A stretch of DNA of 64,000 bases from Lasiodiplodia sp. COLG20 (GCA_009801085.1 VNWV01000014.1:124001-188000); one strand, 5' to 3'; numbered from the stretch's first letter, positions 44,001-56,494 are shown. Translations and numbers: made by a program. The notes: generated from the letters alone by a model not told the origin.

Positions 44001-44560
44001 CCAGTTTGAGCGAATTGACGGCGACAAATCAATATCGCAGCGGAGAACCTCTCTTGACAATTTTAGATCGGATCAGAATTGCACCGTACTGCTTGCCTCC
44101 ATTGGCAGCGCAGGAGTTGGGTGAGTGCCCACTTCTTCCGTTTCACGACACCGAAGAGCGCACCTCTAATGACAAGATTACAACCAGGCTTGATTTGACC
44201 GTCGCATCACACGTTCATCTTCTCGAACCGCAATGGAGTCCAATGGCCGAAGAGCAGGCACTTGACCGTGTGCACCGAATGGGTCAGCTTCAGGAGGTAG
44301 TTGCCACAAGATATGTGGTAAAAAACTCCATTGAGGAGGTGAGTTCAAGTAAAATAGATTTAGGGCTACAGCTAATCTGTACCAGTATGTCATCGAAGTA
44401 CAGAAATTGAAGACCGCGGTGATCGACCAGTCCTTCCAAGAGGAAGGATCAATAGACATGATGAGCTTGAAGGAACGATTCATGAAGGTTTGTATTATCT
44501 CGTTTCTGATTTTCACTGTACTAATTAATGCTCTAGTATCTCGATACCAACAAGGAATAA
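41012..44560 (+). CDS. SNF2-family ATPase with RING finger, Rad16/Rad5-like
   Basis: Thirteen exons (41012-41390, 41446-41516, 41573-42141, 42199-42306, 42367-42433, 42497-42629, 42679-42709, 42767-42963, 43023-43881, 43935-44120, 44188-44338, 44386-44487, 44537-44560) join without a frame break to 958 residues. Helicase motif I is DMGLGKT (399-405, at an exon edge). Motif II DEAH (517-520) appears only after splicing, followed by LTGTPIYN. A RING finger inserted between the helicase lobes (CAICK ... ECGHCICAKC ... CKLC, about 708-752) and the C-terminal lobe with GSAGVGLDL and QALDRVHRMGQ complete the Rad5/Rad16/HLTF layout. Such proteins move along DNA in repair or chromatin remodelling, and the RING suggests a ubiquitin-ligase step. 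No HIRAN domain was seen, and the N-terminus is low-complexity. Confidence 0.95.
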
Positions 44561-46145
44561 GATCCACACCCTAGCCGATTACTCAGGGCCCTTCGACAGA
44601 TCCTGTCACACGTACCCTGAAAATTGCACTACGGCAAGTTCTGGATCGTGTTTCCCTTTTGCGTAGTGGGTTTACTTTTGGTATCTTCTTCATACAGATA
44701 GATTTACAGTGTTGGGCGCAACTATTATTCATGCTGCACGTTCACGAGGATTTGGAATGATGCTTCCTCTGGCAGAAGGGAATAAGAGATACAGATTGGA
44801 ACAGAACAACGAAGACGAACAGTAAACAACAGAGTAAGACCGTATTTGGGCAAGTGCGCCTCGGACTTGCGCTTCCCGTGATCCGCTGCGGACCGGGCCG
44901 CGACTGGCGCTGCTTGCAAGCGTGCCGGTGCCGCTACGGGCCGCGCGCTCTGCGGCACTCAGCCACGGCGCTTCTCACAGCACACGCATTGTCTAGGCTC
45001 CAGCGTACGAGATGGGCGGGACAGCTTCGCTGCAGCCTTGGCCGGCCACGCAACCAGAGCCAGCGTGTTCTGCTTCAACTGCGCCTTGCTGCCCAGCTGC
45101 ACCTCGCCACAAGGCTGCGCTGCGTCCACGCCTCACTTCAAGATCCAGTGCTTGTTGGCCGGTTGCTGTGCCCTCAATCGCAAGGCTGACACGCCTGCGC
45201 TGCGCCGAGCTTGCTGCAGAGCCCCCTGCTCGCGTGCTGTGGGGCTGTGATGATTCGCCGGCGCTGCGCTGGCGCTAGCCTGTCTTACGCACACGGCGCG
45301 GCCAGGCTGGACAATGTGTTGCCAGGAGCGGCGCTGTGGGAGGATTCGGCGTCCCAATTTGCTGCGGAGACAGGCAGACTGCGTATCCAAGCGGGGTTTG
45401 TTTCACCCCATCAGCGACTGGGCTGCATTGCAAATCTGTTTTGTCCTTCGCACAGTGTTCTGTTCTGGCAAGGCAGCAGCTGCGCGGCACATCGGGAGTG
45501 GTGCTTCGCCTCACCGACCTTCTGCACTCAACATCCCACGCGATGTTGGCTCCTGCAACACATGACTTTGGACAGCCTGGACAGCCTCGTGCTGCGCGAA
45601 CACGTCGTCTTTGGGATGCACAGCCCCCTGTTCCACCCCTGGTTGAGCAGTCTGCGTTAATGACATACGCGCCGCACTGCAAGGCCGCCCCGCTGCAGCA
45701 CCCCACTCACTATTCGGCAGCGCCATCCGTCAACTGTGCAGCCTCGAGAAACGCGCCTCTGCGGTCCCCCGCCCACATGACTGTCCGAGCATCTCGCAGG
45801 ATCCGCCCTTTTGCTACAATGGACGTAAGGTTAGCTGCAAAGTTGGCTGACCCATTGACTCCACGCAACGATCAACTGTGCTAGTATCACATGCACGCTA
45901 ACTTGGATTCCACGAAGAGATCCACATTAAACGTTTGTTTTTGGCATTTTGTGGGTAATTTGAAAGTCATATCTCGCTCAACTGTTGGGTTATCGATACA
46001 TATCTCTCGCACCATGTTCTAACACTTTGTTGTCACTGTTTGGACTTTCTTCAAACGTTTAGCTCTTTTTGCACGCCCCACTCAAATTATGGCCACAACC
46101 ATCATGAAGCGCACAATATCCACGTCTTAAATCAAGACGACCACA
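44561..46145. other. Intergenic with GC-rich CTGC/GCAG-rich island
   Basis: From about 44850 to 45810 the sequence becomes markedly GC-rich and crowded with CTGC, GCAG and GCGC words. It carries overlapping ORFs of 110-180 codons on both strands (for example 45336-45884 + and 45275-45706 -). None shows a domain, signal peptide or splice pattern, and their Cys/Ala/Arg-rich translations look like compositional artefacts. The flanks return to ordinary base composition. The nature of the island is unknown. Confidence 0.6.
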
Positions 46146-48371
46146 ATGCGTAAATTCTCCACGCCTCAGGCCGAATATGACTCCTCTAGATGTTCTCACT
46201 GTCGAAGATTGGATCCGGATTGGGTGGGCCAGCCTGGGATCTTTCACGAAGAATGCAACAGTTGCTCGCCAGCCGACACGACCATGTCACGCTTCTGCTC
46301 CTTTTGGAAACATCTTCGCCTCGAACATTTGTATAAATGTTGTCGTCCCAGTGGAACAGTCCGCTCGGTCGAGTTCAAGAATGTGCATCTTTGTCGACAT
46401 GGTGGACGTTGCCCTGGTTGCAGAGCTGTCCGAAGGAGTATTGGACATTATAGGACTCAGGAATTACCAGCTGAAGGAAGCATCGACCTGAATTTTGACT
46501 TCTATTATCATGACGAGAAATCGAATCCCTGGGTTTATCTTTGGGGTTCCGGACCGCCGGTTAAAATCTTTGGGGACTACCGCAAATTTTCCCCTTCCGA
46601 CGAAGTTATCCTCAGGGAACACCACCTCAATGACAGCGACTGGAGTAGGCTCAGGGAGCAAGTTGGTTGCGCCGATCAACCGCAAGTGCACGGAATAAGT
46701 GGCCTCAAAGTCATCGATGTTCAAGAGAGGTGTATTGTTGCAGCTCCACCTGCCTGCAAATACGCCGCTCTCAGCTACGTCTGGGGCACTTCGGAAGCCG
46801 CAAGGAACTCATTAAAGGCGACCTCTTACAACATCAAAGACTTGGAGACCCCCGGAAGTCTGAACTCACAGGAAGTTCCGGCAACTATCGAGGACGCCAT
46901 AACCGCGTGCGAAGAGCTCGGAATACGCTACCTATGGGTCGATCGATTGTGCATTTTGCAGGGGCAAGACAATAGCGCTATGATAAAAGTTATGGATCAG
47001 ATTTATAGCGGCGCCCTCCTCACCATTGTTGCCCCTGCCAATGAGGACGTTCTGCAAGGGCTTCCTGGAATATCGCGAAATCAAATAATGTCGTTTGAAC
47101 TGCGAGTTCCCGGATGGCGGTTTACAGCAGGCCCTGTGGGCGAGATAACCCACCGACCCAAGTGGAGCGATCGTGGGTGGACTTTTCAGGAAGAGTTTTT
47201 CTCCAAGAAATTTCTATTTCTCGGGGAGAACGGGGCCAAAGTAACCAAGGGCACTCAAGATTCAAAAACATTCTTCCAACTCGTTAGCAATTATAGTAAA
47301 CGACAGCTTTCTTATCCCGATGATAAAGTACGAGCCTTTGCGGGAGTCCTAAATCACCAATTCAATGGATTCCACCGTTGTGGCATGCCTTTTCGAGAAT
47401 TTGAGCACGCACTGCTCTGGGAACCAACGAACCCCTCCAAGAACGAGCGATTTCCCTCATGGTCTTGGGCCTCGGTACGCTCTATTAATTATCCCGAAAA
47501 CTACCAGAAGTTCCTCGGGATGCCAATCGCGTCATGGGCCTTTTTCACAAAAGGCACGGCTGCTGGGGTACACTTGACTCCGATTGCGTCCAAACCAGCG
47601 GATTGCATAGAACATTGGTTAGTGCCAGGAAAATACAGGCGTGATGATTATGCTTGGATATCACGAGGTCTCCTTACTTCATTTTTCCTTGCATGGAAAG
47701 AGGGCTGCTTCAATCAACCGATGCCACCTGACTTTGAGGGAAAAGGGACGTGGGAACAAATCAATCGAACGGTGGTATCTGTAGGGGACTACGAGCACTG
47801 TTGGAAAATCACGAGACCACAGAGCTTGCACCAGAAATTTACGGAAGTAGCGGCGCGAGCAGGAGACGGAGACTCAAATCGACGCCTATTGGTGCACACT
47901 CAGTTTTCTACTTTAAACTTGGACGAATCTCAGGAAAGCCTCGACCACCCTGGTCTCTTTCCGTTGTTTGGAATCGACAACATTTTCACTGGGTGGGTTA
48001 TCTTGGACCGACCATCCGATGTCCACGGCTTCCCGCTTACCAAGCCTAACGGTCAAAGGCGAGTTAAAGTTCTTGCGTTATCTGTTGCTCAATCAACACC
48101 ATGTGACGCTCAATTTTTTGAAGATTTATTGGGAATCCGGTCCTGGAGGGACGCAAGGAGGGACGCAAGAGTAGATATATTATATCATGATTCTGATGGA
48201 GAGGTCTCTCCTGGGCATGCTAATTCGAGACCTCCACTGATCATGCTCAATATCCTGCTTGTGAAGGATGCGCAGTCTGGTCAGCCCTACTGTCGCGTAG
48301 GACTAGGGAAGGTTCTGTTGAAGATGTGGAAAAAAGGAAACCCACGGTTCGAAGTTTCCATACTGGAGTGA
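46146..48371 (+). CDS. HET-domain protein with Cys-rich N-terminus (tandem copy 1)
   Basis: Intronless, 741 residues from ATG 46146. The N-terminal 95 residues contain repeated cysteine pairs (CSHC, CNSC, CPGC, with FCSFWKHLRLEHLY between), suggesting a small metal-binding module. The HET domain spans about residues 205-350, with YAALSYVWGTS, IEDAITACEELGIRYLWVDR and LCILQ, then WSDRGWTFQEEFFSKKFLF, and FPSWSWA in the tail. This is the long HET type in which the block normally reading RTWCLQE is RGWTFQE. The same order of blocks occurs in the next gene, 370 bp downstream on the same strand. The role is presumably allorecognition or cell death. The partner is unknown. Confidence 0.93.
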   Translation: MRKFSTPQAEYDSSRCSHCRRLDPDWVGQPGIFHEECNSCSPADTTMSRFCSFWKHLRLEHLYKCCRPSGTVRSVEFKNVHLCRHGGRCPGCRAVRRSIGHYRTQELPAEGSIDLNFDFYYHDEKSNPWVYLWGSGPPVKIFGDYRKFSPSDEVILREHHLNDSDWSRLREQVGCADQPQVHGISGLKVIDVQERCIVAAPPACKYAALSYVWGTSEAARNSLKATSYNIKDLETPGSLNSQEVPATIEDAITACEELGIRYLWVDRLCILQGQDNSAMIKVMDQIYSGALLTIVAPANEDVLQGLPGISRNQIMSFELRVPGWRFTAGPVGEITHRPKWSDRGWTFQEEFFSKKFLFLGENGAKVTKGTQDSKTFFQLVSNYSKRQLSYPDDKVRAFAGVLNHQFNGFHRCGMPFREFEHALLWEPTNPSKNERFPSWSWASVRSINYPENYQKFLGMPIASWAFFTKGTAAGVHLTPIASKPADCIEHWLVPGKYRRDDYAWISRGLLTSFFLAWKEGCFNQPMPPDFEGKGTWEQINRTVVSVGDYEHCWKITRPQSLHQKFTEVAARAGDGDSNRRLLVHTQFSTLNLDESQESLDHPGLFPLFGIDNIFTGWVILDRPSDVHGFPLTKPNGQRRVKVLALSVAQSTPCDAQFFEDLLGIRSWRDARRDARVDILYHDSDGEVSPGHANSRPPLIMLNILLVKDAQSGQPYCRVGLGKVLLKMWKKGNPRFEVSILE

Positions 48372-48741
48372 GAAAAATTGATAGAAGTTTTCATGCCGTG
48401 TATGCGTATACCTGTTTTCACTAAACCCTTTTTGGCATCGGCATTGTCTCGACTCAGGCAAAAAGGTTCTTCCCTGGTAGTCTCTCAGCCACTGGGTGTC
48501 GAGGAGCGGGCTGTCCGCTCCCGGAAAAAATTTTCGCAGCTTTGTCAGCACGTCAGCCGAAGATTTGTAATGCTCAGCACATCTTTTCCTGCGCGCGTAT
48601 CGAAGATGATCTCCTCCGAGCAGCACTTCCCAGTTGATGCACAGCAGGACTTCTAGAGGGTTGGTTCAACACTTCGCTCAACGCCTTTTGCCTGCTCGCC
48701 TCAATCGTTTTTCTCTTTCCTAGACCCCCACCGCGGAGCGC

Positions 48742-51319
48742 ATGCCGCAGTTCACGTTCTTTTGGACTTCAACAGCCATGGACTCATCATCAAAAGAGAA
48801 GAATACAGCATCTGTTGCGGGCCGTGGTCGAAGCTGTTCCTGTCCATCCGAAAATTGCGAGTTCTCCCCAGCCTTCGACGAGGGCGATGAATACTACAAA
48901 GGTGCTATGGCAAAAACTGCAGTGCATGAGGCCTGTCCGCAATGTGAAAACATGAAGCAGGCCAACAATCTCTGCCGCTATTGTCAGCACCTCCGTATAT
49001 ACCATTTTCTCGTTTGCATACCAGAAAGTGGTCGTAGTCAAGATTCCTACCCGATTCGAATACGATGGCACACGATTCGAGACATTTACGTTCGAGCACG
49101 CTCCGAGTGCCTAATGTGTCGCCAGGTTCTCAAAGCAGTGCACCTGTGGGCCCATTCGTATGGAAATGAATGGGAGCAACGAATATCACAGAGCGAAAAC
49201 GGCACCGGAACCGCCCTTCGAGTGCATTTGATCATCGGCACGGAGTACATTATTGGTGGCACGGTCATGGGTATTCACGTACCCGCAATCGTCATACACC
49301 TCGAGGGGGATGGGCCCGAACCTCTGGGGAATAGCCATCAAGGCTCGCTGAAAAGCTTTGGAGTCATCGCAAGAGCCTCTGGACCTGAGTTCGATCCGGC
49401 GAACTTGGTCGGAGCTGAAGTCTCATTTGATACTATTCGACGTCATTTGACAGCTTGCGAGGAAAAGGAAGAACATGGTCAGGCACCCACACCAGCTTCA
49501 GGCCCTAAACGTCCAGGACTTCCGCCCGGATCTTATCTTGTTGATGTCGAAGAATACTGTATCACAGACCCTCCTCCAGAATGTCAGTACATAGCCCTAA
49601 GTTATGTCTGGGGGAAACCGATTCCCGGCCGTGTCCAGCTCCAACTCCTTCAAAACAACATCAAAGAAATGACTACCCGTGGCTATCTCCGAGAAAAGAT
49701 AGTTCCGGCCACAATTCAGGACGCAATGACCGCTTGCTCCAAGTTGGGTTTTCGATACCTATGGGTGGATCGGCTATGTATCATCCAAGATGGAGATGCG
49801 CATAAGCTATCCCAGATAAACGCCATGGGTACCATCTATTCGTCCGCCTACCTGACAATCTGCGCTGTCAGTAGTCCTGACTCTGAGACGGGCCTCTTTG
49901 GAGTCGGGAAACAAATACGTCCCTTCACGCAGCAAGTCGAAACAGTAGCAGGAGTTCAGCAAGTTCTTATCTTTCCGCCCATCAGGTCTTATGATAGCGC
50001 AAAATCACAGCAAGTATGGTGGAAACGAGCCTGGACGTACCAGGAATATCAGCTTTCCAAGAGAAGACTCTATTTCGGTTCTTGGAAGTCGGAACTAAAC
50101 TGCTCTGCCTGCTCTAAATCCTATTCCGAGGGATATACATGTAGCGCAGTAGATGATACAAGCTTGCCGACAAATTGGCCTATCAAGGGATATGGGCAGG
50201 CACTTGGACATTTCAACGTCAGAGATTGTACCGACGATGCGGACATTCTGAATGCCATCCGCGGCGTGTTCGAACACTTGTACGAGAACTTGGATCTTTT
50301 CCATTACGGCCTCCCGACAGTCGACTTTGACGAAGCTCTGCTTTGGACGAACGCGGGACAATCACGTCCTCGAGCTGCTCAAAACGGGTTTGAATTCCCC
50401 AGTTGGACATGGGCTCGAGCGAAAGGCACAGTCCAGTTTTCGACGGCGTTTTATGGGCCTCTTGTCCAATGGCACCGTTGGATGGGAAAGGATGGCTTCC
50501 TGCCAATCATCGCGAGTCGCTCGATGCAACTTCGAGGCTGGGATTCATACCATTGGATGAATGAATTTCACCCCAGCCTCTGTTTAGCCGCCGCTTGGTA
50601 TCTGGATTGCATAGAATCAACTCCCGCCAGCGCCGTGTCCGCCATCTCAACATCCGAGTTCGAAGTCTTAGAGTCGGAGCTTCAAAAAGAGTGGCCCGAC
50701 TACTCGGACTTTTTGGATGCGGCATTCCCAGATCAACGCAGCATATACATGGAAGATTTGCAGCGAACTGGGTACAAAAAAGCTCTACCTACCCTCTTAG
50801 CCGGTAGAACAACTACTGCAGAACTACTAATGACCAATCGGCTTCAAGGGAAATTCGCCTACTATCTGGCCAATAAAGACGACGGGAGATTGGTAGGAGC
50901 CATTCAGCCTGACCGCGATGAAGCCAGCGTTAAGCCTGGGGTGTGGAGATTTATCGCCTTGTCGGTTACCCGTATGGTCGAGCATAATCTTCTTGACCTT
51001 CTGCGAGAGGATAAAAGCCCAGGGTCCAGTGATTTTGGGTGAGTTCGAAAAATAGCGTCGTACTTGAACAGTGTGTCACTAATGTAGCTTTCCTTTCAGC
51101 AACATCACCGACGTCACCGACGAGGAAAGGCAAAGAGCTAGAAGTACGGAAATTACAGTTCTTGACTGTGAAAATCGAGCGCTTGTCCCACCACCAGTGG
51201 TCAATGTCATGATGGTAGAATGGCAGGAAGGGTTTGCACGTCGTTTAGGAATCGGGTGGGTCCTGCTTACACAGTGGGCGAAAGTCAAGTCCGATTTCGA
51301 AACTGTCTTTCTACGATAG
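48742..51319 (+). CDS. HET-domain protein with Cys-rich N-terminus (tandem copy 2)
   Basis: Two exons (48742-51038, 51100-51319) give 838 residues. The second exon is needed: the first frame ends soon after SSDFG, and the spliced tail (VVNVMMVEWQEG ...) aligns in position with the C-terminus of the upstream paralogue (LIMLNILLVKDAQSG). The N-terminus again has cysteine pairs (ACPQC, LCRYC) and the block RYCQHLRIYHFLVC, equivalent to RFCSFWKHLRLEHLYKCC in copy 1. HET motifs: YIALSYVWGKP, IQDAMTACSKLGFRYLWVDR, LCIIQDG, then KRAWTYQEYQLSKRRLYFG and FPSWTWARA. It is a divergent tandem duplicate. A second in-frame ATG at 48778 is possible. Confidence 0.92.
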
Positions 51320-51984
51320 CATACTTGTACTATTCTTTTCTCAAGCTCACGAATCTGGAGATTATGGCAATTGTTTGGGCTTGGGTTTTCTTTAAAGTTG
51401 CTGAGCTTGAAAATCTTTTTAACTGGTTTCTATGTACACATACTTCGCGTACGCAACCTATTCCTATTCAATCCCATATGCTACGCTAACTGCGGATATT
51501 CTATGGATCATTTTGAGCATCTTCAGATTGATTTATTCATCTTTCTCTGGAAGAGGGTCATTTCAGGACTTCGGAGATTGATACTTATTCTGGCCCATCT
51601 ACCATCGAGTGCAGCTTCTGCCTTATTCCAACCGAGGAATACATTGCCCTGTAGTACGTGCAGGGCCATCTACCTTTCCTCGCATACCCGTTTCATCACA
51701 TCACCATCGATGGAAGACCTTGCCATGTTCGAGAAATTATCTGGTAATTCCTGGACGCCATTGTCAAAGACGATAAGAGGGCCCCATTACAATATTTTGT
51801 CATACTGTAATGCAAGAGCTTATCGACTCCATCTCAGTACACTTATGATTTGAAGAATTGTTTCACTCAAGGGTTCTGTGACATCTCCTGTTTATGTTAT
51901 CGAACAGAAAACATGGCTTTCTAGACGAGAACTGCTGTCCGATAATAACATTGGTCTCCAAAAATAACAAGCCGGTGGATCGTT
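51320..51984. other. Convergent intergenic spacer, no gene seen
   Basis: Lies between the 3' ends of HET copy 2 (+) and the membrane protein (-). The 160-codon ORF at 51371-51853 has no domain or splice support. Confidence 0.4.
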
Positions 51985-53940
51985 CTATCGGACATGCTGT
52001 CGCTTCTGTAATTCCGAGACCTGCCCCACTGTACCGAACCCTGCCCTCGGCATGCCAGAGATGCGTTCCCCCTCGCCGTCAAGAACTCCAAACTTGAGTT
52101 TTGTCTTGAGGAAATCCTTCCTCAGTGATCCAGTGCCCAATGATGAGCCTAAGGTTAACCTGTCCAAGGTAGGATTACGTGTTGTCGTGACGGCAGTGAT
52201 GAAGTCTGCCTCATGACTGACTCCATTTAAGTAAAGCGCACGCGTCCCAATGACAACGCCGAGTATAGATACGCCGATGGCAAGACCGTTGGCGAGCCAG
52301 AAGTTCCTTTTCTGATACTGGTATTTGTTGACCCATCTAGTTGATTGGACGGATGTGACTGTTCCATTTTCCGATCTTATTTAACGGTAAAAATTAGCAG
52401 CAGATCGTCGAGGGAACGTACTAGGGTCTTACAGCGCTTTAGGCCAGGAGAACAGACTCAATGTTTGATTGAATGACAGTTCCTCCACCAATGTCGGGAG
52501 CGACTTATTCCGTGCAAGCGCTCGATCATCCGCGGATATGTCCCTTGCGTTACTCACACCCTGCATGTAATTACCATTGTAGGTAGATGTGTTGACAAGG
52601 CCAATCAAAGCGGTCTCTTGAAGTCGTGTCCTTATCGTTCGAGCAACAGGGCGTGGCGTACTTTGTTTTCCACCATCGTGGCTCGACCCAACACCAATAG
52701 CTCCACTCATGAGGTGTATCAGAGCATTACTCAGGACCGTTGATATCATCGTGTTCGTTCGGCCGATCCATTTGGCATCAAGAAGCTCCGGTACTGTCTG
52801 AGACCCCTCCGAGGAGTCGAATCGAACTTTGTACAATGTCTCTTGAACTGAACACGCCCATTTTTCGTCGCCAAGGGAAAGCAACATGGCGTAGTCCATG
52901 CCAGAAACCGTGCTGTTAGGGGAGTATTCGCAGTAGGGGCCCGCTTTTAGAATGCATTCGTCGAACAGCTTGGAGTAATTTGCCTGTCCGTATAACGTTT
53001 CGAGATAGCTTTCGACGGGTGTAAAAGCTAAGAAGAGACTGGTACAGGCAAAATTTCCGAACTGAATACACGCAGAGCTATTGACGCCACTTATGATTGC
53101 TGCCGTGGCGTCATCCGTGATTGTGTCGCATTTCAGTGAAGATCCATTGAATTCGAGCGTGTATGTTAGGTTGACTCCAAATGCGGGCATTGGTAAAATA
53201 TTTGTGTTGGAGGCTGCTGCAACCGTAATTCTGGAAACAAAGGGTAGGTCACCGGCAACGGAATCTGTGTATAGAGAATCGTTTTTGAAGTTCAGGGACG
53301 GTACTGCGACGTTCTGGTCGGCGTGTACTAGTGAAAGCTTGACGATAATCGTAGCAGGAGTAACAAGGGCGGACAAAGGTATACACCTATTTCATTGTCA
53401 GATATCCCATTTCCAAGTCTAAGCGCCGTCAGTCTCCAGCTATGTGCCCCATACTTACCATACAAGCAGGGCAAGTAGTGCGGCTACCTTCGTAGAGACA
53501 GCAAACTCCCAGTTGAAAAACATAGTAATGTCGCTTGTGGCGCTGTAGATTGCATTCAAAGCCGAGATGGAGTAGAATCTACTCTTCAGGTTGATCCAGA
53601 TGTGTTGCTTGTAAGACAAAGCGACTGATGCAGCAAGCGTCGTCTTGGTGAGAAATGCAAACGCCGTTCCGTACCTGATGATCCATTCTTGCGTTGTCCA
53701 TGGGGATGCACCTGGCTCTCCGGCGAATACCTCTTGATCATTGAGCCAGTTGTAGAAAGTGTGGTGGAGTACCGCAAACGACACACCCGACAGAAGTAGA
53801 GCCCAGATCTTGAATAGGGTATATTTGCTCACTCCCCATCGTACAGACTCATCTACATTGCTTGCATGAGTAGTGTTAACTTCTTGCAGATCTTTCAAGG
53901 GGACTTGTCTGTAGGTTCCAGTCGATGGTGTAGCATTCAT
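51985..53940 (-). CDS. Fungal integral membrane protein of unknown function
   Basis: Three exons (53940-53459, 53386-52433, 52375-51985) give 608 residues. Four hydrophobic segments are visible: near residues 38-58 (LFKIWALLLSGVSFAVLHH), 88-108 (GTAFAFLTKTTLAASVALSY), 150-175 (VAALLALLVWCIPLSALVTP, across intron 1) and close to the C-terminus (FWLANGLAIGVSILGVVIG). Between the third and fourth lies a loop of about 320 residues with many cysteines and N-glycosylation sequons, so it probably faces the outside or a lumen. This three-plus-one layout is common in uncharacterised Pezizomycotina proteins. I recognise no named domain and assign no function. Confidence 0.82.
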
Positions 53941-56494
53941 CTTTCGTAGCTGTCAGAGGATGAATGGGGCTGAAGTAATTTGTGCGCGAAGGCGTAGTAG
54001 ACAAAAGTATTTATGAGTGGGGAAGTATCACACGGATCGTTTACAGACCGGTCACACTCTTAAATTATCTAAAGACCTACGCTTACCTTTTTTAAACTCA
54101 GAATTAAACTATATATAGATCGACAAGGATCTTTTGAACCAGTCACTGTTTTTTCATGGTGGAAAAGCTGGCGTGGCTAATCTTTTAGTATCATCTTATA
54201 ACATACCAATGAACCGTACTAACTTTCCCTGCAAATGACCTTCCAGGCTATAATCTTGCAACCAGATTGATCCAGTATCATGCTTTCCTAGACGACTTGT
54301 TCTTTGCTTGAGAATCCTCTGTGTCGTTATATTTCTTTTTTCTTTTTTACGAATGTATCAACGTGGTCCGGACTCCTCACCGCGTAGTATTCCATAATGC
54401 AAAAGAAGTATTAATATTAAAGCGACTCGAAAAGGGGCTTTCATGAGAGGTGACACTGAGACCTTGATACGAATTCCGCTACTCTGGGGTGGCTTCAGAT
54501 ATGCAAGTCGTTGCTGACGTTGCCACCTGTAATCCTCTAAGCCACAAGGTCGCATCATTTGCGGCCCCTTGCAGTAACCACAGAATTGAATCGTTAGTGC
54601 CGTTACAGGGCCACAAAAACCACAAAACTCAACCTCACGTCGGGGGAGACCTGCTTTCCTCACACGAGCTGAAAAAGACAAGCGCAAGAACTCTATCATT
54701 CCGCGAATCCTGTTGATACCTTTCGAAGCCAGGTTGGCGTTTATATATTCAAGTACATTTATTGAACATACAGCTCTGATATATAGTACACTCCTCAGTT
54801 TTGAAGCTTGGTTCTCAGTAGATCGCGCGACTTCAAGGTCGATGACTCGATGACACTTCAGACCATCTTGGAAGGGATCGGCCAGACCAGCTTTGCATAC
54901 CGCTCATCTCGATGCCTTACCAACTTCAAAGCCGTCATGAAAGATTTGAGTCGACTCTTTATGTCAGTCTTGCTATGGACGCGCGGAATCTCCACGCCTG
55001 ATAAGGACGCCACATGCAGGTGCCAAGAGCTTGGCTTTTTTACCTTTCCCTTGTGGCATGGTCAGTAGATCACGGGTTCATCAAACTGCGCATTTACGCC
55101 AAACGATTGGATCGCGGCCACCGGATGACAGGTGTGCCAAGCGGGGGCCGTGGTTGTGATTGTGGCTTAGGTCCACACGTGAATGGATGTCAGCAAATAG
55201 AGGCTTTTAGCAAGCGTCATGTAAGGGATCGATTCGAAACTCCCCTTAGCGACGTATGGGACAGACACGTCACATGGTCAGCGGGAGTGAGCACTAAAAT
55301 CCAGCATTTTCGCTTGTCCAAAAAAAAAAAAAATCCTGTAGCGGCCTTTTTATAGCGCTTTACTACATCTAGTATGCGCTAGACTCTACCCGACTTACTA
55401 AACCTCCAAGAAACATTTCTCATGCTTTGAGATTGGGGGTACCAGTTGATAGTGGTTAACCCTATGTCTATTCCTAAACAGTAAGCGCTTGTGAAAATCC
55501 AGTTGAGATGGGGGTAAGAAATGGGGTTTAACAAACCTTACTACTAAAGTCTAACACTGCAAATTCGAAATGTACTAACTACTTATCAGCCTCGCTGAGT
55601 TGACACCTCTCGTGATTCGTTAAATTGAATGAGGCAGTAGCTATAGAAGAACTAATTTAGCGGCGTGATTAGGGTGAAAATTGGACAATAAGCGACCAAA
55701 TTCATGATTTTCGTGTATCTCTCGGTCATTTCTCCGACGTAACACGTCCTTCTTTTTTCTTTTCGGGGACTCTTAGCAAAGTTATCGTCTACGACTGCTC
55801 CCAGCGCCACCAATGAGTATAGGCTTAAGGTACTCACAGAAAAGTATAGCTTACCTGACGCCTACGTTGTTGCAATCCATCGTATTATGGCGCATCGGTC
55901 CAAGAAACGGCAGCATTAAGATAGTCTCATATAGCTCAGGGGACTTCTCCCCGCTCGTGTTGCTTTCACACGGAATTCAACGCGAACGTGAATGGACTTC
56001 GAAGATGTTGCTGGCAATCTTCTCGCTCAGCTGGTCTCGCTCTGTAACGACCAAGAACAGGAATCGTTTTTGTTTGTTGTAGTTAAGTAGCATTTTCCTC
56101 GAGAAGTATTTTATGGTGGCTTATGATATGCAAGATGTTTACGGGAATACCAGAGACGAGCGAACTTTCAAACATACCTATATTATCCGCTTGTCGTCTC
56201 GGAAAGCTCAGGCTAGCCAAAGTTAGCACGTGATGGTGGATTTCAACGTGGAAAGATAAGAAGAATACGTGAATGATGAGAAAGTTGTCGCTTGAATTTG
56301 GAGATTCGACGGCGCCGTACTTCGTAGTGCTAGCACTCCCTCGGCATTTCTACACAGTATAGACATTGGTCAACAGATGCATCCATAGGACTGTTAGTGA
56401 TGGTGGTCTTATCAATGACCTCCATCAAGAATTGGCGGTAATGTTGACATATATTCATCCCAAGTCCACCGATTCCTGAGCCAGCCAGCATCTT
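53941..56494. other. Large intergenic region, no gene seen
   Basis: About 2.5 kb with no supported gene. It has a 14-base A run at 55320-55333. The minus ORF at 54358-54699 shows two FCGxC clusters but no start context or domain. The AT-rich tract at about 55360-55660 could be decayed repeat DNA. Confidence 0.5.

Noticed and set aside
54358..54699. Minus ORF with two FCGxC clusters, zinc-ribbon-like
   Set aside because: No recognised domain and no supporting neighbours or splice sites; the repeat of FCG may be chance.
55225..55250. TTCGAAA-containing stretch resembling a tRNA B box
   Set aside because: Flanking bases cannot form the T stem, and no matching acceptor or anticodon arms were found upstream.
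55320..55333. A14 run as a retroelement tail
   Set aside because: No target-site duplication or retroelement coding sequence upstream; treated as a simple homopolymer. The same applies to the T18 run at 2356-2373.
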